Virus record (IMG/VR): IMGVR_UViG_3300022074_000359
Span: 1 to 24,632 of that record
Length of the DNA stretch: 24,632 nucleotides
DNA from: a virus
Strand: one strand, 5' to 3'
In this document: positions 12,857 through 22,536 of the stretch, piece after piece
How positions within the stretch are numbered: position 1 is the stretch's first letter
Layout: each line of letters starts with the position of its first letter
Program-made: the position numbers and the translations under genes
Notes under the pieces: model-generated
Databases searched by the model: none
Told to the model about the DNA's origin: nothing
The model's input: the letters and a program-made list of their open reading frames with translations, nothing else

Positions 12857-14874
12857 GCCGGGTCATCCAAATACAGAATGACTTTACGGCTGGGGAGCTA
12901 GACCCCAAGCTGCGCGCCCGCACGGACTTGCAGCAATACAGCTCTGGCCTCACAACCGCAAGAAACGTCACAATCCAACCACAGGGCGGCGCCAAGCGTC
13001 GACCCGGCACCAAGTTCATACACCAGCTTGACAGCGGTGCAGCAAACGCGGTGCGTATGGTGCCCTTTGAGTTTAGCGTCGATGACAGTTATATGCTGGT
13101 GTTTACGCCGGGCAAAATGTACGTCTACAAGGATGGCGCACTAATTACTAACATCAATGGCACTGGCAACAACTTTCTGACCGTGTCGGCTCTTACCGCC
13201 TCTATCCTGCCAGACATGAACTGGATACAGTCGGCAGATACGTTGATTGTTGTACACGGCAGTCTGCCCCCCACAAAGATTGTGCGCGGTGCAAACGACA
13301 GCAGTTGGACACTCAGCACAATCAGCTTTGACTTTGCCCCGTACTTTGCTTTTTCAATTAGCACGCAGGCAGGCACATCTCCCTTCAATAGCGTAAGCTA
13401 CGACCACATCGAAGTTAACTCAGCGTCTGGCAACATACGTTTTGCGGCATTCCATAGCGGTTCGGCTAGAAACATTTTTACGTCTAGTGCGGCGACCTAC
13501 GAAAATCAGTACATAAACGTCCAGCCATTTGGTCGTTTGCGTGTTGTGCGCAAGGTGAGTAATAGCGTCTTGGAGTGCTTCGCCGAGGTGCCGTTGTTTG
13601 ACACCACAAACATTACACCGGGAAGCTGGGAGCTGGAGACGGGCTACGAGCTGACTTGGTCGGCAACTCGCGGCTATCCAAGAGCCGTGACATTTCACGA
13701 GGGTCGTTTGTACTTTGGCGGCACGTCAACTCGGCCATCAACCATCTTTGGTTCGCGCGTCGGTAACTTTTTTAACTTCGATCCGGGCGAGGCTTTGGAC
13801 GACGCAGCGGTCGAAGCAACGATGGATACTGGCACATTCAACGCAATCTTGGATATGTACTCTGGCACGCACTTGCAGATATTTACGTCGGGCGGTGAGT
13901 TCTATGTGCCGCAGGGTTTCGACGACCCCATAACGCCAACTAATCTCATTGTGAAGGCGCAGACAAGTTTTGGCACCAAGCCCGGCATCCGTGTGCAAAA
14001 CTTGGACGGTTCAACCCTGTTCATCCAGCGTCAGGGCAAAGCTCTGCAAGAGTTCATCTACAGTGACACGGTGCAGGCATATACGTCTGCCAAGATTAGC
14101 TTGCTGTCGTCTCACTTGCTCAAGTCGCCCATAGAGATGGCTGTGCGCCGGTCGACCAGCACAGACGAAGGCGACCGTCTTCTAATCGTAAACGGCACGG
14201 ATGGCAGCATAGCGTGCTACACAATCCTGCGATCACAACAGGTGATTGCGCCTAGCGAATGGACAACAGACGGGGAGTTCATAAATGTCGGTGTTGATGT
14301 CAATGATATATATGTTGTGGTTAAGCGTACTGTTAACAGCAGTGTCGTTTATTATACTGAGCTATTTGATAGTACAGTTTTGCTGGACAGCGCCAAAACG
14401 GGCAGTGCCGCATCTTCAACGACTATGGGTCATCTGCAAGCCGAGACTATCAAGATTGTTAGAGATGGAATTGTGGAAGCAGACCAAACTGTCCCGGCTT
14501 CGCCGTTTACAATCACATTTGCTGGTGCAGCTACGTCAAGTTTTCAAGTAGGTCTAAACTTCACACCAGAGGTCAAGACCCTGCCGGTCGAGCCGCGCCT
14601 TGCCAGCGGCTCCCTCAAGGGCTTCAAGAAGCGCATCTTTGAGGTGAACGCCGAGCTGTTCGAGACGCAGGCTTTGACTATCAATGGCAAAGAGGTGCCT
14701 TTTAGAAACTTTGGCGCAAGCGTCTTGGATGACGATGTCGACGAGTTCACAGGCATCAAGACATTGCACGGCATTTTGGGTTATACTTTCGATGGACAAA
14801 TCACAATCGGTCAGACAGTGCCACTGAAGATGACGCTGCTTGGCATCGATTACAAAGTAAGCGCGGGGCAATGA
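12853..14874 (+). CDS. Tail tubular protein B (T7 gp12-like nozzle)
   Basis: This 673-aa protein forms the tip of the short tail. The opening is characteristic of the family: IQNDFTAGELDPKLRARTDLQQYSSGLTTARNVTIQPQGGAKRRPGTKF (about 6-55). Beta-propeller-like repeats follow, including YPRAVTFHEGRLYFGGTSTRPSTIFGSRVGNFFNF (about 275-310). It is somewhat shorter than T7 gp12 (794). The start overlaps the adaptor gene by four bases, and the following gene starts two bases after its stop. In related phages six copies contact the fibres and close the channel until infection. Confidence 0.9.
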   Translation: MSRVIQIQNDFTAGELDPKLRARTDLQQYSSGLTTARNVTIQPQGGAKRRPGTKFIHQLDSGAANAVRMVPFEFSVDDSYMLVFTPGKMYVYKDGALITNINGTGNNFLTVSALTASILPDMNWIQSADTLIVVHGSLPPTKIVRGANDSSWTLSTISFDFAPYFAFSISTQAGTSPFNSVSYDHIEVNSASGNIRFAAFHSGSARNIFTSSAATYENQYINVQPFGRLRVVRKVSNSVLECFAEVPLFDTTNITPGSWELETGYELTWSATRGYPRAVTFHEGRLYFGGTSTRPSTIFGSRVGNFFNFDPGEALDDAAVEATMDTGTFNAILDMYSGTHLQIFTSGGEFYVPQGFDDPITPTNLIVKAQTSFGTKPGIRVQNLDGSTLFIQRQGKALQEFIYSDTVQAYTSAKISLLSSHLLKSPIEMAVRRSTSTDEGDRLLIVNGTDGSIACYTILRSQQVIAPSEWTTDGEFINVGVDVNDIYVVVKRTVNSSVVYYTELFDSTVLLDSAKTGSAASSTTMGHLQAETIKIVRDGIVEADQTVPASPFTITFAGAATSSFQVGLNFTPEVKTLPVEPRLASGSLKGFKKRIFEVNAELFETQALTINGKEVPFRNFGASVLDDDVDEFTGIKTLHGILGYTFDGQITIGQTVPLKMTLLGIDYKVSAGQ

Positions 14875-14875
14875 T

Positions 14876-15322
14876 ATGAGTAACGCAGTAATTGGGGTTT
14901 TAACAGCCGCGACCGCATCTATGCAGTACAAGGCTGGCAAGCAAGCCGCCAGAGGTTATGCAATGCAGGCGACGCAGGCGCGCATCGAAGCGCGCCAAGC
15001 GTCTTTGCAGTACCGGCAGCAAAGCCTCGATGTTATGAAAAACATCTTGGCGACACAGGCCACCATTGTGGCGCGGTCTGGCGCTGGCGGCATTGACGCT
15101 TTTTCCGGCAACTCAGACACGTTGCAAACTTATGCGCTGGCTACCGGGGTCAATGAGTTGTACACCATCAAGGACAATCAGATATTGGCCTTGGAAGGTG
15201 GAGAGCTACAGGCCAAGCAATATCTCATACAAGGCCGGGCTGCACGACTACAGGCTAACGCGCAGGCGCTTGGTACACTAGCTTCTGGTGTGGCTATGGC
15301 AAAACAGGCGATGCCCAAATAA
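14876..15322 (+). CDS. Internal virion / ejection protein, T7 gp14-like
   Basis: This 148-aa protein has the common layout of T7 gp14-type proteins: a short N-terminal apolar helix (NAVIGVLTAATASMQYKAG, about 3-21), a long Gln/Ala-rich helix (QATQARIEARQASLQYRQQSLDVMKNILATQATIVA, about 30-65), the segment RSGAGGIDAFSGNSDTLQTYA (about 66-86), and a C-terminal helix with an apolar end (LGTLASGVAMAKQ). In T7 this protein leaves the head and forms a pore in the outer membrane for DNA entry. The position between nozzle and larger internal proteins agrees. It is shorter than T7 gp14 (196). Confidence 0.75.
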   Translation: MSNAVIGVLTAATASMQYKAGKQAARGYAMQATQARIEARQASLQYRQQSLDVMKNILATQATIVARSGAGGIDAFSGNSDTLQTYALATGVNELYTIKDNQILALEGGELQAKQYLIQGRAARLQANAQALGTLASGVAMAKQAMPK

Positions 15323-16950
15323 TGGCAGAGAGACTTCCCAGATACAGACCACTAGGCGCCCGCATCGCGCAAGTGCCGCGCGTTGATTACGCGGCTACTG
15401 CGCGCGCGCAGGCTTCGGCCTCTACTGCTATTGCAAGCGCGCTCGACCGGGTGAATGATTTTGCGTTTGAGTATGCCAAACTTGAGGCCGTTGAGTATGG
15501 CGTCGAAAACGCGCCGACAGCACAGCAGATTGAGGACGCGCAGAAAACTGGCGCAGAACTTGATTTGCCGACAGGTACTATTGCGCGAGCTGCGGCCCTA
15601 GACGTTGTTTACAACACGATGTCCACCGCAGCGCGCAGCGAAATCACGCTTCTGCGACAAGACCAGGAGAATAGGCTGCTTTCTGCGGAAGACTTTGCAA
15701 ACAAGATAAACGCCGTCATCAATGGCTACGCAACGACACTGGCCGACTTGCAGCCCAGCGTCGGCGCAAAGTTCAAGGCGGCGATGTCTGTAGAGGGCAA
15801 CACGTCTTTGCGTGCGCATTTGGCCCAAGCAGTCAAGCTGCAAACAGAGCAAGACAGGGCGGCGCAGTTTGAAACGTCGCAAAGTATTATTGATGGCATC
15901 CCAGAAATAATGGCAGCAGGCGCGTCTGTAGGTGAGGACGGGACGGTGCGCACTGTGTTTGACCAGATTGCAACAAAACGCGCCGACATTATGGGGCTGC
16001 ATCTTTTGACTGGCACGGAAAGAAACGGTTCTTTAACTAAGTTTGACGAAGCGGTCGACAAAGCAATCAGCGCGCAAGTCGTTGACTGGATGATGGCAGA
16101 CCCTACACACAGCGAACAATTCTTGACCGGCGAAATCGAAGACCCAAACGTCAAGATGATTTACGAAGCACTAGACGATGTCGAAAGAATAGACATGATG
16201 GTGGCGTCTGGCAAAACCGCCGCAGAGCTTGAAGCGGCGAGCATTGCGTTCTCTGAGGCGCAAGGAAAAGCAAGGGATGTGCGAGCTTCCGAAGCGGGAA
16301 GATTGGCGCACGTTGCTCACTTAAATAACGACCCAGAAGAGTTTGAAAAGCAAATGGCTTTGGTTAAGCAGCTAGACCCGGACACTTATGAAAACATAAA
16401 GGACGCGACGGTCTACCAAGACACCAAGACCGTGCCCGACGTGTTGGCAATGTTGCGACTTCTTCATTTCGATGGGCGCCTTACTCAAAAGGACATTCTT
16501 GATAATGCGGAGTTTCTTTCTCAGCCTGACCAAAAATCACTGTTAGATGCTATCAACAGTCAGCGCGACGACGATTACAAGGTTGCGATAGCTATGGCAC
16601 GCGAAAAGTTTGCGGTGCCCGACGGCATTGTCCTAAACCCCGCAGCAGAAAAAACAAAAAAGCTGACAGCATTTCAAAGTAAGCTGCTACAAGCAATTAA
16701 GAAAGAGCCGGGCCTAGACAGAGTGCAGTGGGCCGAAGAATATCTTGCAGGACAGTCACGCCCTGTGTCTGAAATTATGGATGATTTGGAAGCGCGGGCT
16801 GTAGCACTAAAAGGCTCAGAGGGAAGAAACTTTCCGGGCGAAGCAAATATTGAAAACCTCAAAAGATTTATTGCCAGCGACAAGGCGTCTAAAAATATCA
16901 AAGCCAAAGTTCAGGCACTGCTTGAAGAATTAGAGGCGGCGCAAAAATGA
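15322..16950 (+). CDS. Internal virion protein, gp15-position helical protein
   Basis: This 542-aa protein is almost wholly helical, with Ala/Glu/Lys/Asp-rich coiled-coil-like segments throughout (for example 50-75 and 290-320). It begins with a basic segment (MAERLPRYRPLGARIAQVPRVDYAA). No enzymatic motif was recognised. By position and character it corresponds to T7 gp15, a core protein that assembles on the portal and forms part of the periplasmic tube during DNA entry, although it is shorter (T7 gp15 is 747 aa). The start overlaps the previous stop by one base (TAATG) without a clear binding site, so coupled translation is likely. The end overlaps the next gene as ATGA. Confidence 0.65.
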   Translation: MAERLPRYRPLGARIAQVPRVDYAATARAQASASTAIASALDRVNDFAFEYAKLEAVEYGVENAPTAQQIEDAQKTGAELDLPTGTIARAAALDVVYNTMSTAARSEITLLRQDQENRLLSAEDFANKINAVINGYATTLADLQPSVGAKFKAAMSVEGNTSLRAHLAQAVKLQTEQDRAAQFETSQSIIDGIPEIMAAGASVGEDGTVRTVFDQIATKRADIMGLHLLTGTERNGSLTKFDEAVDKAISAQVVDWMMADPTHSEQFLTGEIEDPNVKMIYEALDDVERIDMMVASGKTAAELEAASIAFSEAQGKARDVRASEAGRLAHVAHLNNDPEEFEKQMALVKQLDPDTYENIKDATVYQDTKTVPDVLAMLRLLHFDGRLTQKDILDNAEFLSQPDQKSLLDAINSQRDDDYKVAIAMAREKFAVPDGIVLNPAAEKTKKLTAFQSKLLQAIKKEPGLDRVQWAEEYLAGQSRPVSEIMDDLEARAVALKGSEGRNFPGEANIENLKRFIASDKASKNIKAKVQALLEELEAAQK

Positions 16951-19628
16951 CCAGCTTCAAAGAAGAGTTTATGAGATCAAGAGAGCTGGCCGAGGTTGGG
17001 GTCGAGGCAGAGTTGTACCGCAACGACGATGGTATGCTCTTGGTTCGACAGGTGCCGCCGCCACCAGTAACCATAACGCCAGAGGGCGAGATTGATATGG
17101 GCACTGTTGGCGAGGCGCTTGAAGAGCTGCCAGAGGCTTTGGCAGCGGGAGCGTCAGGTTTGGTGCAGGGCGCAACAGCCGCCACAGTTGGCCTGCCCGG
17201 AGACTTGGTTGCCATCGGCAATGCCGCAGTCGACTACTTTAATCAAGGCGACGTTGCACAGGCTCTTACTATATTGAGCGATATGTCTGAACAGTATGGC
17301 TCTGGCCGCGTCAAACAATTCTTTGACGAAAACTTGCCCGAAGTGTTCAGCGACAAAGCAAAGGTTGCTGCCGACGTTAGCAGGACATATGGCGAGTTTG
17401 GCGGCGTTGGTACGGCAGCCGTCGCAGGCGCACGCCAAGTGCCACCAGCTTTGAGAGCGATAGACCGCGCCGGGCAACGGGCGCAAGCGCGGCTTGACGA
17501 GAATGTAGGCACAACCCTTATGTCGGGCATCGACCCCAAGAGGGCGGCAGACGAGCTGACCGCCGGTGCCGGTCAGGTGGCGCGCCTTATGTTGCCAGAC
17601 GTGCAAAAGCAGATGAAGATGGACAAGCGTATGTCGATGCAGCCGCCTGCTGTTCTTGAGGCGCTGACAGATCAGGACAGAGAGCTTATCAAAAAACTTG
17701 GCGGCGAGAAGCGCGCGTCCGAAAGCGTTGAGCCCGGCCTAGATGATATGGACATCATTAACGCCGACGAGTTTATGCGTGCGCGCTCAAAGCAAGAGCC
17801 AACGCCACCACCAGCACGCAAACAAGACGAGCTGGGATTTTACAGCCGCGCCCAAGACTTCATTGACAACATCAAGCAAGAAAAGCTGACGGGGCAACAA
17901 CTCAAAGGGCAGATGCTTAATGCTGGCGTCAAGCCCGACGAGCTGAAGTGGACAGGGTTGGACAAGTTTTTGGAAGAGAACCCCAAGCTAACTAAGCAAG
18001 AGGCTATGGACTTCATCGAAGACAATAAGGTTAGGTTGGAAGAGATTACATATGAAGGCAGCACGCTTGACCCTGATACGCATCAGAGTTTTACTGGGCC
18101 AGAATCTATACGAGATGAAGCCGAAATTATGTTTCATCGTGAAAGAATAGATGAATATGTGGACGAACACTTAGAAGATGTTTTCACATCGCTAGGGGTG
18201 GAGCCAGATGACATTCCTATGCACATAGATGCTTATACAGATTTACAGGACGCCACAGGAGGGCGTGTATTCAACCCAAGTCAAGAGGTTTTGGGGCCAT
18301 TGCAAGCAAGATATCCTGAAGTAGACGTGGAAAATATTGGACGACAAGTTGACGAAAAACTTGATGAACTGGCTGAAGATTTCTACAACGATAACCCATT
18401 CTATCAAGTTGACGGCGAGGGTGCGCTTGAGGACTACCGCATCGTCGGCAATGACGACGTTGGCTACTATGTTACTTATAAAGGCATTTCCACAGGTATG
18501 GATGATGTTTACTCAATTAACGAGGCGCAAGTGCAAGTTCAGACCCACGCTATGGAGCGCGGCCTCGTTAATTTTGGGGGTGAGACACAGTACTCCGAGT
18601 ACACCCAGCCCGGCGCAGAAAATTACCGCGAGGTGTTGCTGACCAACCCCGGCTATAAGGGTGACCCGTCGTTCGAGTTAAACGAGACGCAGCGTGAGCG
18701 CTTGAAGGAGCTGAAGGAAAAAGTAACCGCTGAGATGAAGCGTCGCGCCCAATCTGGAGAAACTCCAATTTACGGGCCTCAAGATGCTCTTAGTGCTAAA
18801 GAGATGACGGACTACGAAGCCCTTCACTTTCAAGACCGGAAAGTCGGTATGCCGTCTCCCTCACCTCACTGGCAAGAGGACGATGTTGTCGCACACGCTC
18901 GTTTGAGTGACCGGGTGGCGCCCGACAGCTTTACCCACAGCTCTGGCTTGCGCGCCGATGGTAAGGTGCTTTACATCGAAGAAATACAAAGCGACTGGGC
19001 GCAGACTGGTCGTCGTCGCGGCTTTGGCGCGCAAGAGGTTGAATTTTCAGAGCCAATTTACAAAGGAAAAGATGACAAGGGCCGAGACACTTGGGTTGTA
19101 AATTCTAAAGATGCAGACGGCCTTGATCGGCCACACAAATTTTTGGGCGGCCCAACGGACTTCCCCACCAAAGAGGCGGCCCTTGAAGCGATTGAACGAG
19201 AGAAAAAAATACGTCCTAAAAGTCTTGGCAGAGTGCAAGAAGGCCCTGTGGTTGGCACGACTGAAAAATTTACAGAGGCAACTATGCGCCGCTTGATACG
19301 CAAAGCAGCCGACGAGGGCTATGACTACATCGCTTGGACGCCGGGCTACGTTCAGGTTGATCGTTGGGGTGAGCAAGGCTTGGAAACTTACTATAATAAG
19401 GTGTTGCCTAAATCGACCAAAAAGGTTGCCCAGAGCTTGGACAAAGAAGCTAAAGTTGAGGTCATTAGCGTAAATATTGAGGGCGAACCACAAGAAACAC
19501 TGGCCTTGCGCATTACAGACAAACTGAAGAAAATGGCAAAAGAAGGGCAGCCATTGTTTGCTGTTCCGGCAGCAGCAGGGACTGGCGCCGCACTAACATC
19601 AAAAGAGGAACGCAATGGCAATCTCTAA
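16947..19628 (+). CDS. Large polyvalent-type ejection protein (893 aa)
   Basis: This long internal protein seems built of modules. Residues about 50-125 contain an apolar Gly/Ala segment (EALAAGASGLVQGATAATVGLPGDLVAIG) followed by VKQFFDENLPEV, a combination I recall from phage core proteins. The middle (about 220-560) is charged, helical and variable. Residues about 620-820 hold a conserved module of large polyvalent phage proteins: HFQDRKVGMPSPSPHW, VLYIEEIQSDW (EEIQSDW 678-684), LIRKAADEGYDYIAWTPG (783-800). Its biochemical role is unknown to me. The C-terminus has the common GQPLFAV ending. No lysozyme or transglycosylase motif was found. By position it would travel into the host with the DNA; the conserved module could act on host targets, but this is inference. 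Confidence 0.7.
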   Translation: MTSFKEEFMRSRELAEVGVEAELYRNDDGMLLVRQVPPPPVTITPEGEIDMGTVGEALEELPEALAAGASGLVQGATAATVGLPGDLVAIGNAAVDYFNQGDVAQALTILSDMSEQYGSGRVKQFFDENLPEVFSDKAKVAADVSRTYGEFGGVGTAAVAGARQVPPALRAIDRAGQRAQARLDENVGTTLMSGIDPKRAADELTAGAGQVARLMLPDVQKQMKMDKRMSMQPPAVLEALTDQDRELIKKLGGEKRASESVEPGLDDMDIINADEFMRARSKQEPTPPPARKQDELGFYSRAQDFIDNIKQEKLTGQQLKGQMLNAGVKPDELKWTGLDKFLEENPKLTKQEAMDFIEDNKVRLEEITYEGSTLDPDTHQSFTGPESIRDEAEIMFHRERIDEYVDEHLEDVFTSLGVEPDDIPMHIDAYTDLQDATGGRVFNPSQEVLGPLQARYPEVDVENIGRQVDEKLDELAEDFYNDNPFYQVDGEGALEDYRIVGNDDVGYYVTYKGISTGMDDVYSINEAQVQVQTHAMERGLVNFGGETQYSEYTQPGAENYREVLLTNPGYKGDPSFELNETQRERLKELKEKVTAEMKRRAQSGETPIYGPQDALSAKEMTDYEALHFQDRKVGMPSPSPHWQEDDVVAHARLSDRVAPDSFTHSSGLRADGKVLYIEEIQSDWAQTGRRRGFGAQEVEFSEPIYKGKDDKGRDTWVVNSKDADGLDRPHKFLGGPTDFPTKEAALEAIEREKKIRPKSLGRVQEGPVVGTTEKFTEATMRRLIRKAADEGYDYIAWTPGYVQVDRWGEQGLETYYNKVLPKSTKKVAQSLDKEAKVEVISVNIEGEPQETLALRITDKLKKMAKEGQPLFAVPAAAGTGAALTSKEERNGNL

Positions 19629-22506
19629 GGGCAGCCTAGAGCAACGACTTGACAAGGTCGCGCTGGACGAAGAGCAGCACGACTTGGAGTTTCAGCAGCC
19701 GGTCGAAGAACAGACAGAGGCGCAAGCCTTTGCATCCGAGCTTGCCGAAGCTAGTGGCGACTTGCCACCGCACGTTGAGCCCGAAGGCGTACAGGTTGCC
19801 GGGCTCAAGGATGTTGTCGAAAGCGTAGCTAGGCGCCTGATACCCGATGAGAAGCGCATTGTCGAAGCCGAGAAAAAGGTTTTGCCGCCACTGTCTGACA
19901 AGCCTATTCAAGAAGTTGATGGGCAACTTGTCGTGCGTGAGGCAACGACAGAAGAAGTCGCAGACCTGATGGAAGCCGTCGGCGGCGAATACACCAAAGG
20001 TCTGAACGTCGTGCGCATCGGAGACAACTTAGATGCCTATGATGTTGGTCAGCATCTTGCAAAAGTTAAGGACGCCAACTCAACTTTGTTTGAGGCGCAG
20101 CGTCGCGGCACCCTAAACATTGAAGCGCTTACCAAGCTGGCAGAGCAACAGGGCGCAGACAACATTGTGGCGCACTGGCTTGCGCGCTCACCCGGCGACG
20201 GAGAGGTGGCTGAGAAAGTCTTGGCTGGCCTCATAGCGGCGCGTCAGGTAACGGACGAAACAGTGGAGCAACTGGCAAAGGCTCGCGCTATGAACCCCGG
20301 CTCAGAACGGGACGAGGCGTTTAAAAAGTTTTACAGGCTTATGACAATCGAAAGCAATCTATACGCCAACTTGTCTGGTGCCATAAGCGAGGCCGGTCGC
20401 ACGCTGTACATGACGAGTAAAATACCAGACGTTGATCTGACTGGTCGGGCAGGAGAGCTGCAAAAAATATTTGGCGCAGACAGCGCCGAGGACTTTGAGT
20501 ATATCGGCGAGCTGTATTCTTTGCTGCCAACGCGCGCCCAACAAAGCAAGTTTGTGCAGCAAGGTATTCTAAGCAAGTCTATGGACGTAGTTACCGAGGT
20601 GTGGATTAACTCAATCCTGTCTGCCCCCACAACGCATATGGTCAACATCGCTGGCAACGCAACGTACCAAGGCTTGCACATGCTTGAGACAGTTGCAGCC
20701 GCTGGCATTGGTCGCGTGCGGTCAATGGCTACGGGAAGCAAAGACCGCATGCATTTGCGAGACGCGATTGTTCACTTGGACGCTGTGCGCGAGAGCGTGA
20801 GAGACGCACTGGTTGTGTCATCGAAAGCAATGCTGAAAGAAGAGGCGTCTGACTTGGGGTCAAAAATAGACGTGCGCAACAGGCGCGCGATTGGAACGAC
20901 GGGCGACCCGCGTGACGTGATACAAATGTATCGTGACGGCAATATGGCAGGGATGGCCGTAAACGCTCTTGGCATATATGCACGCATCCCCGGTAGGTTC
21001 CTGACGGCAGAAGACGAGTTTTTCAAGGCAATCGGGTATCGCGTAGCTATACGCAAACAGGCGGCGTATGCTGGTTATGATGCGTATGATGCCGCCATAG
21101 CTGCGGGCAAAACACCAGACGAGGCCGCACACCTTTCTGCAATGGAAGAGGCGCGCCTTATGGCTAACCCGCCTGTGTCGTTTGTGGACAACGCAAAGGC
21201 AGCGGCCAAAGAAATGACATTCCAGTCAGACCTGACCGGTGCTATGGGCAACCTACAGGGCGCCTTTTCACATCCAATAATGAAATTGTTTGTGCCGTTC
21301 TTTAAGACGCCGACAAACGTAATCACAGCCGTAATGAAGCGCTCGCCAGCAGCCGCGCTTTTCCCAAGCGTGCGAAACGCTATACAAGCTGGCGGCAGAG
21401 AAGCAGACGAGGCACTGGCACGCATTGCAGTGGGCTCAACTATTGGCGCAACATTTGCTGGCATAGCTATGGGCGTGGACGACCCCGACAAGGACACCTT
21501 GATAATGGGCGCAGGCCCGATGGACTACAAGGCGCGGCAGGGTATGCAGCGTTTGGGTATACAGCCCTATTCCATAAACTTCAAACAGGAAGATGGCACA
21601 TATAAGTCCGTGACCTTTTCGCGCCTAGACCCGATCTCTGGCGTCTTGGCAATGGCTGCCGACTTTGCGTACTACTCTCAGTATGAGGACGACGAGGCGA
21701 CTTTGGGCAATCTTGCAATGGCGATGACTTTGGGCATTGCTCAATATGCAGAAGAGCTTCCGTTTTTAGACGGCGTCAAGGATATAAGCTCTGTGCTGAC
21801 TAACCCAGATATAGAGGGAAGGGCTGTAGCGTTTGCCGAGCTTTTTGCCAAAAAAGGCTTTGACGCTGGCATGTCATTCATTCCCGGCAATAGCTCGTTC
21901 TTTGCTGGCATTGAGCGCATGAACGACCCTGAAATGGGCAGCAAGTTGCTCCCAGAAGAGGGGCTGTTCGGAGAAGACCCGACGACCTTGCCAGCCCCGT
22001 TGCGCGCGTTCTACACGTCTTTGCAAACTGCCAAAGAGCGCAACCCGTTCTTCAACGCTGAAATCGAACCGCGCCTCAATCTCTATGGTGAGGTTATGAA
22101 AGCTGGCACCGGCGCTGGCTGGGAGTTCGTGTCTCCCATCCGTGTCAAGAACACAAAATACAATATTGTGGACAGGGAGCTGATGGAGCTGGGGCTGGGC
22201 ATTGCGATGCCGAGAAAAAAGATCGACGGTGTTTTGTTGAACGCTACGCAGTACAACCAAATCATCAAGTATATGAACATTGACAAAGCTGGGCGCGTGC
22301 CCGGAGATGATGACTATGACGCGGCAGACGGAATGCTGGGCGACCTCACAAAGATTGTTTTGTCTGACGCCTACAAGTCTTTGCCGACAAAAGAGGACAA
22401 GCGCAACTTTTTGAACAAAACAGTTTCAGAAAGAAAGTCCTACGCTGTGAAGAGGTTGCGCAGCGAGGACATAGCCCTAGACACGAAGATTTTGCAAGTG
22501 CAGTGA
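19615..22506 (+). CDS. Large ejection protein with LPD38-like region (963 aa)
   Basis: This is the largest complete gene here, in the place of T7 gp16. Residues 1-130 are acidic and probably disordered or a small domain. Residues about 240-260 (NLYANLSGAISEAGRTLYM) and 330-375 (INSILSAPTTHMVNIAGNATYQGLHMLETVAAAG) match a pattern shared by large phage internal proteins. Residues about 550-720 resemble LPD38 as I recall it: KLFVPFFKTPTNVITAVMKRSP, a possible membrane-seeking segment VGSTIGATFAGIAMGV, MGAGP, GIQPYSI and SRLDPISGVLAMAADF. The C-terminus is basic and helical. No catalytic peptidoglycan-degrading motif was seen. ATG 19615 has GAGG (19605-19608) and overlaps the previous gene by 14 bases. 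Amphipathic regions suit a tube crossing the inner membrane. Confidence 0.75.
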   Translation: MAISKGSLEQRLDKVALDEEQHDLEFQQPVEEQTEAQAFASELAEASGDLPPHVEPEGVQVAGLKDVVESVARRLIPDEKRIVEAEKKVLPPLSDKPIQEVDGQLVVREATTEEVADLMEAVGGEYTKGLNVVRIGDNLDAYDVGQHLAKVKDANSTLFEAQRRGTLNIEALTKLAEQQGADNIVAHWLARSPGDGEVAEKVLAGLIAARQVTDETVEQLAKARAMNPGSERDEAFKKFYRLMTIESNLYANLSGAISEAGRTLYMTSKIPDVDLTGRAGELQKIFGADSAEDFEYIGELYSLLPTRAQQSKFVQQGILSKSMDVVTEVWINSILSAPTTHMVNIAGNATYQGLHMLETVAAAGIGRVRSMATGSKDRMHLRDAIVHLDAVRESVRDALVVSSKAMLKEEASDLGSKIDVRNRRAIGTTGDPRDVIQMYRDGNMAGMAVNALGIYARIPGRFLTAEDEFFKAIGYRVAIRKQAAYAGYDAYDAAIAAGKTPDEAAHLSAMEEARLMANPPVSFVDNAKAAAKEMTFQSDLTGAMGNLQGAFSHPIMKLFVPFFKTPTNVITAVMKRSPAAALFPSVRNAIQAGGREADEALARIAVGSTIGATFAGIAMGVDDPDKDTLIMGAGPMDYKARQGMQRLGIQPYSINFKQEDGTYKSVTFSRLDPISGVLAMAADFAYYSQYEDDEATLGNLAMAMTLGIAQYAEELPFLDGVKDISSVLTNPDIEGRAVAFAELFAKKGFDAGMSFIPGNSSFFAGIERMNDPEMGSKLLPEEGLFGEDPTTLPAPLRAFYTSLQTAKERNPFFNAEIEPRLNLYGEVMKAGTGAGWEFVSPIRVKNTKYNIVDRELMELGLGIAMPRKKIDGVLLNATQYNQIIKYMNIDKAGRVPGDDDYDAADGMLGDLTKIVLSDAYKSLPTKEDKRNFLNKTVSERKSYAVKRLRSEDIALDTKILQVQ

Positions 22507-22519
22507 ATTACGATATAAT
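22491..22519 (+). promoter_or_regulatory. Possible promoter before the tail fibre gene
   Basis: A perfect TATAAT (22514-22519) lies 17 bp after TTTGCA (22491-22496, four of six matches). RNA would start around 22526, leaving only about 11 nt before the ATG at 22537 and putting the GAGG binding site at the very 5' end. That makes a working promoter doubtful. Confidence 0.25.
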
Positions 22520-22536
22520 CCAACCAGAGGTACGAT

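Noticed and set aside
12435-12881. 148-codon + strand frame
   Set aside because: It is an alternative frame inside the tail tubular A gene; the real frame carries the family signatures and ATGA coupling.
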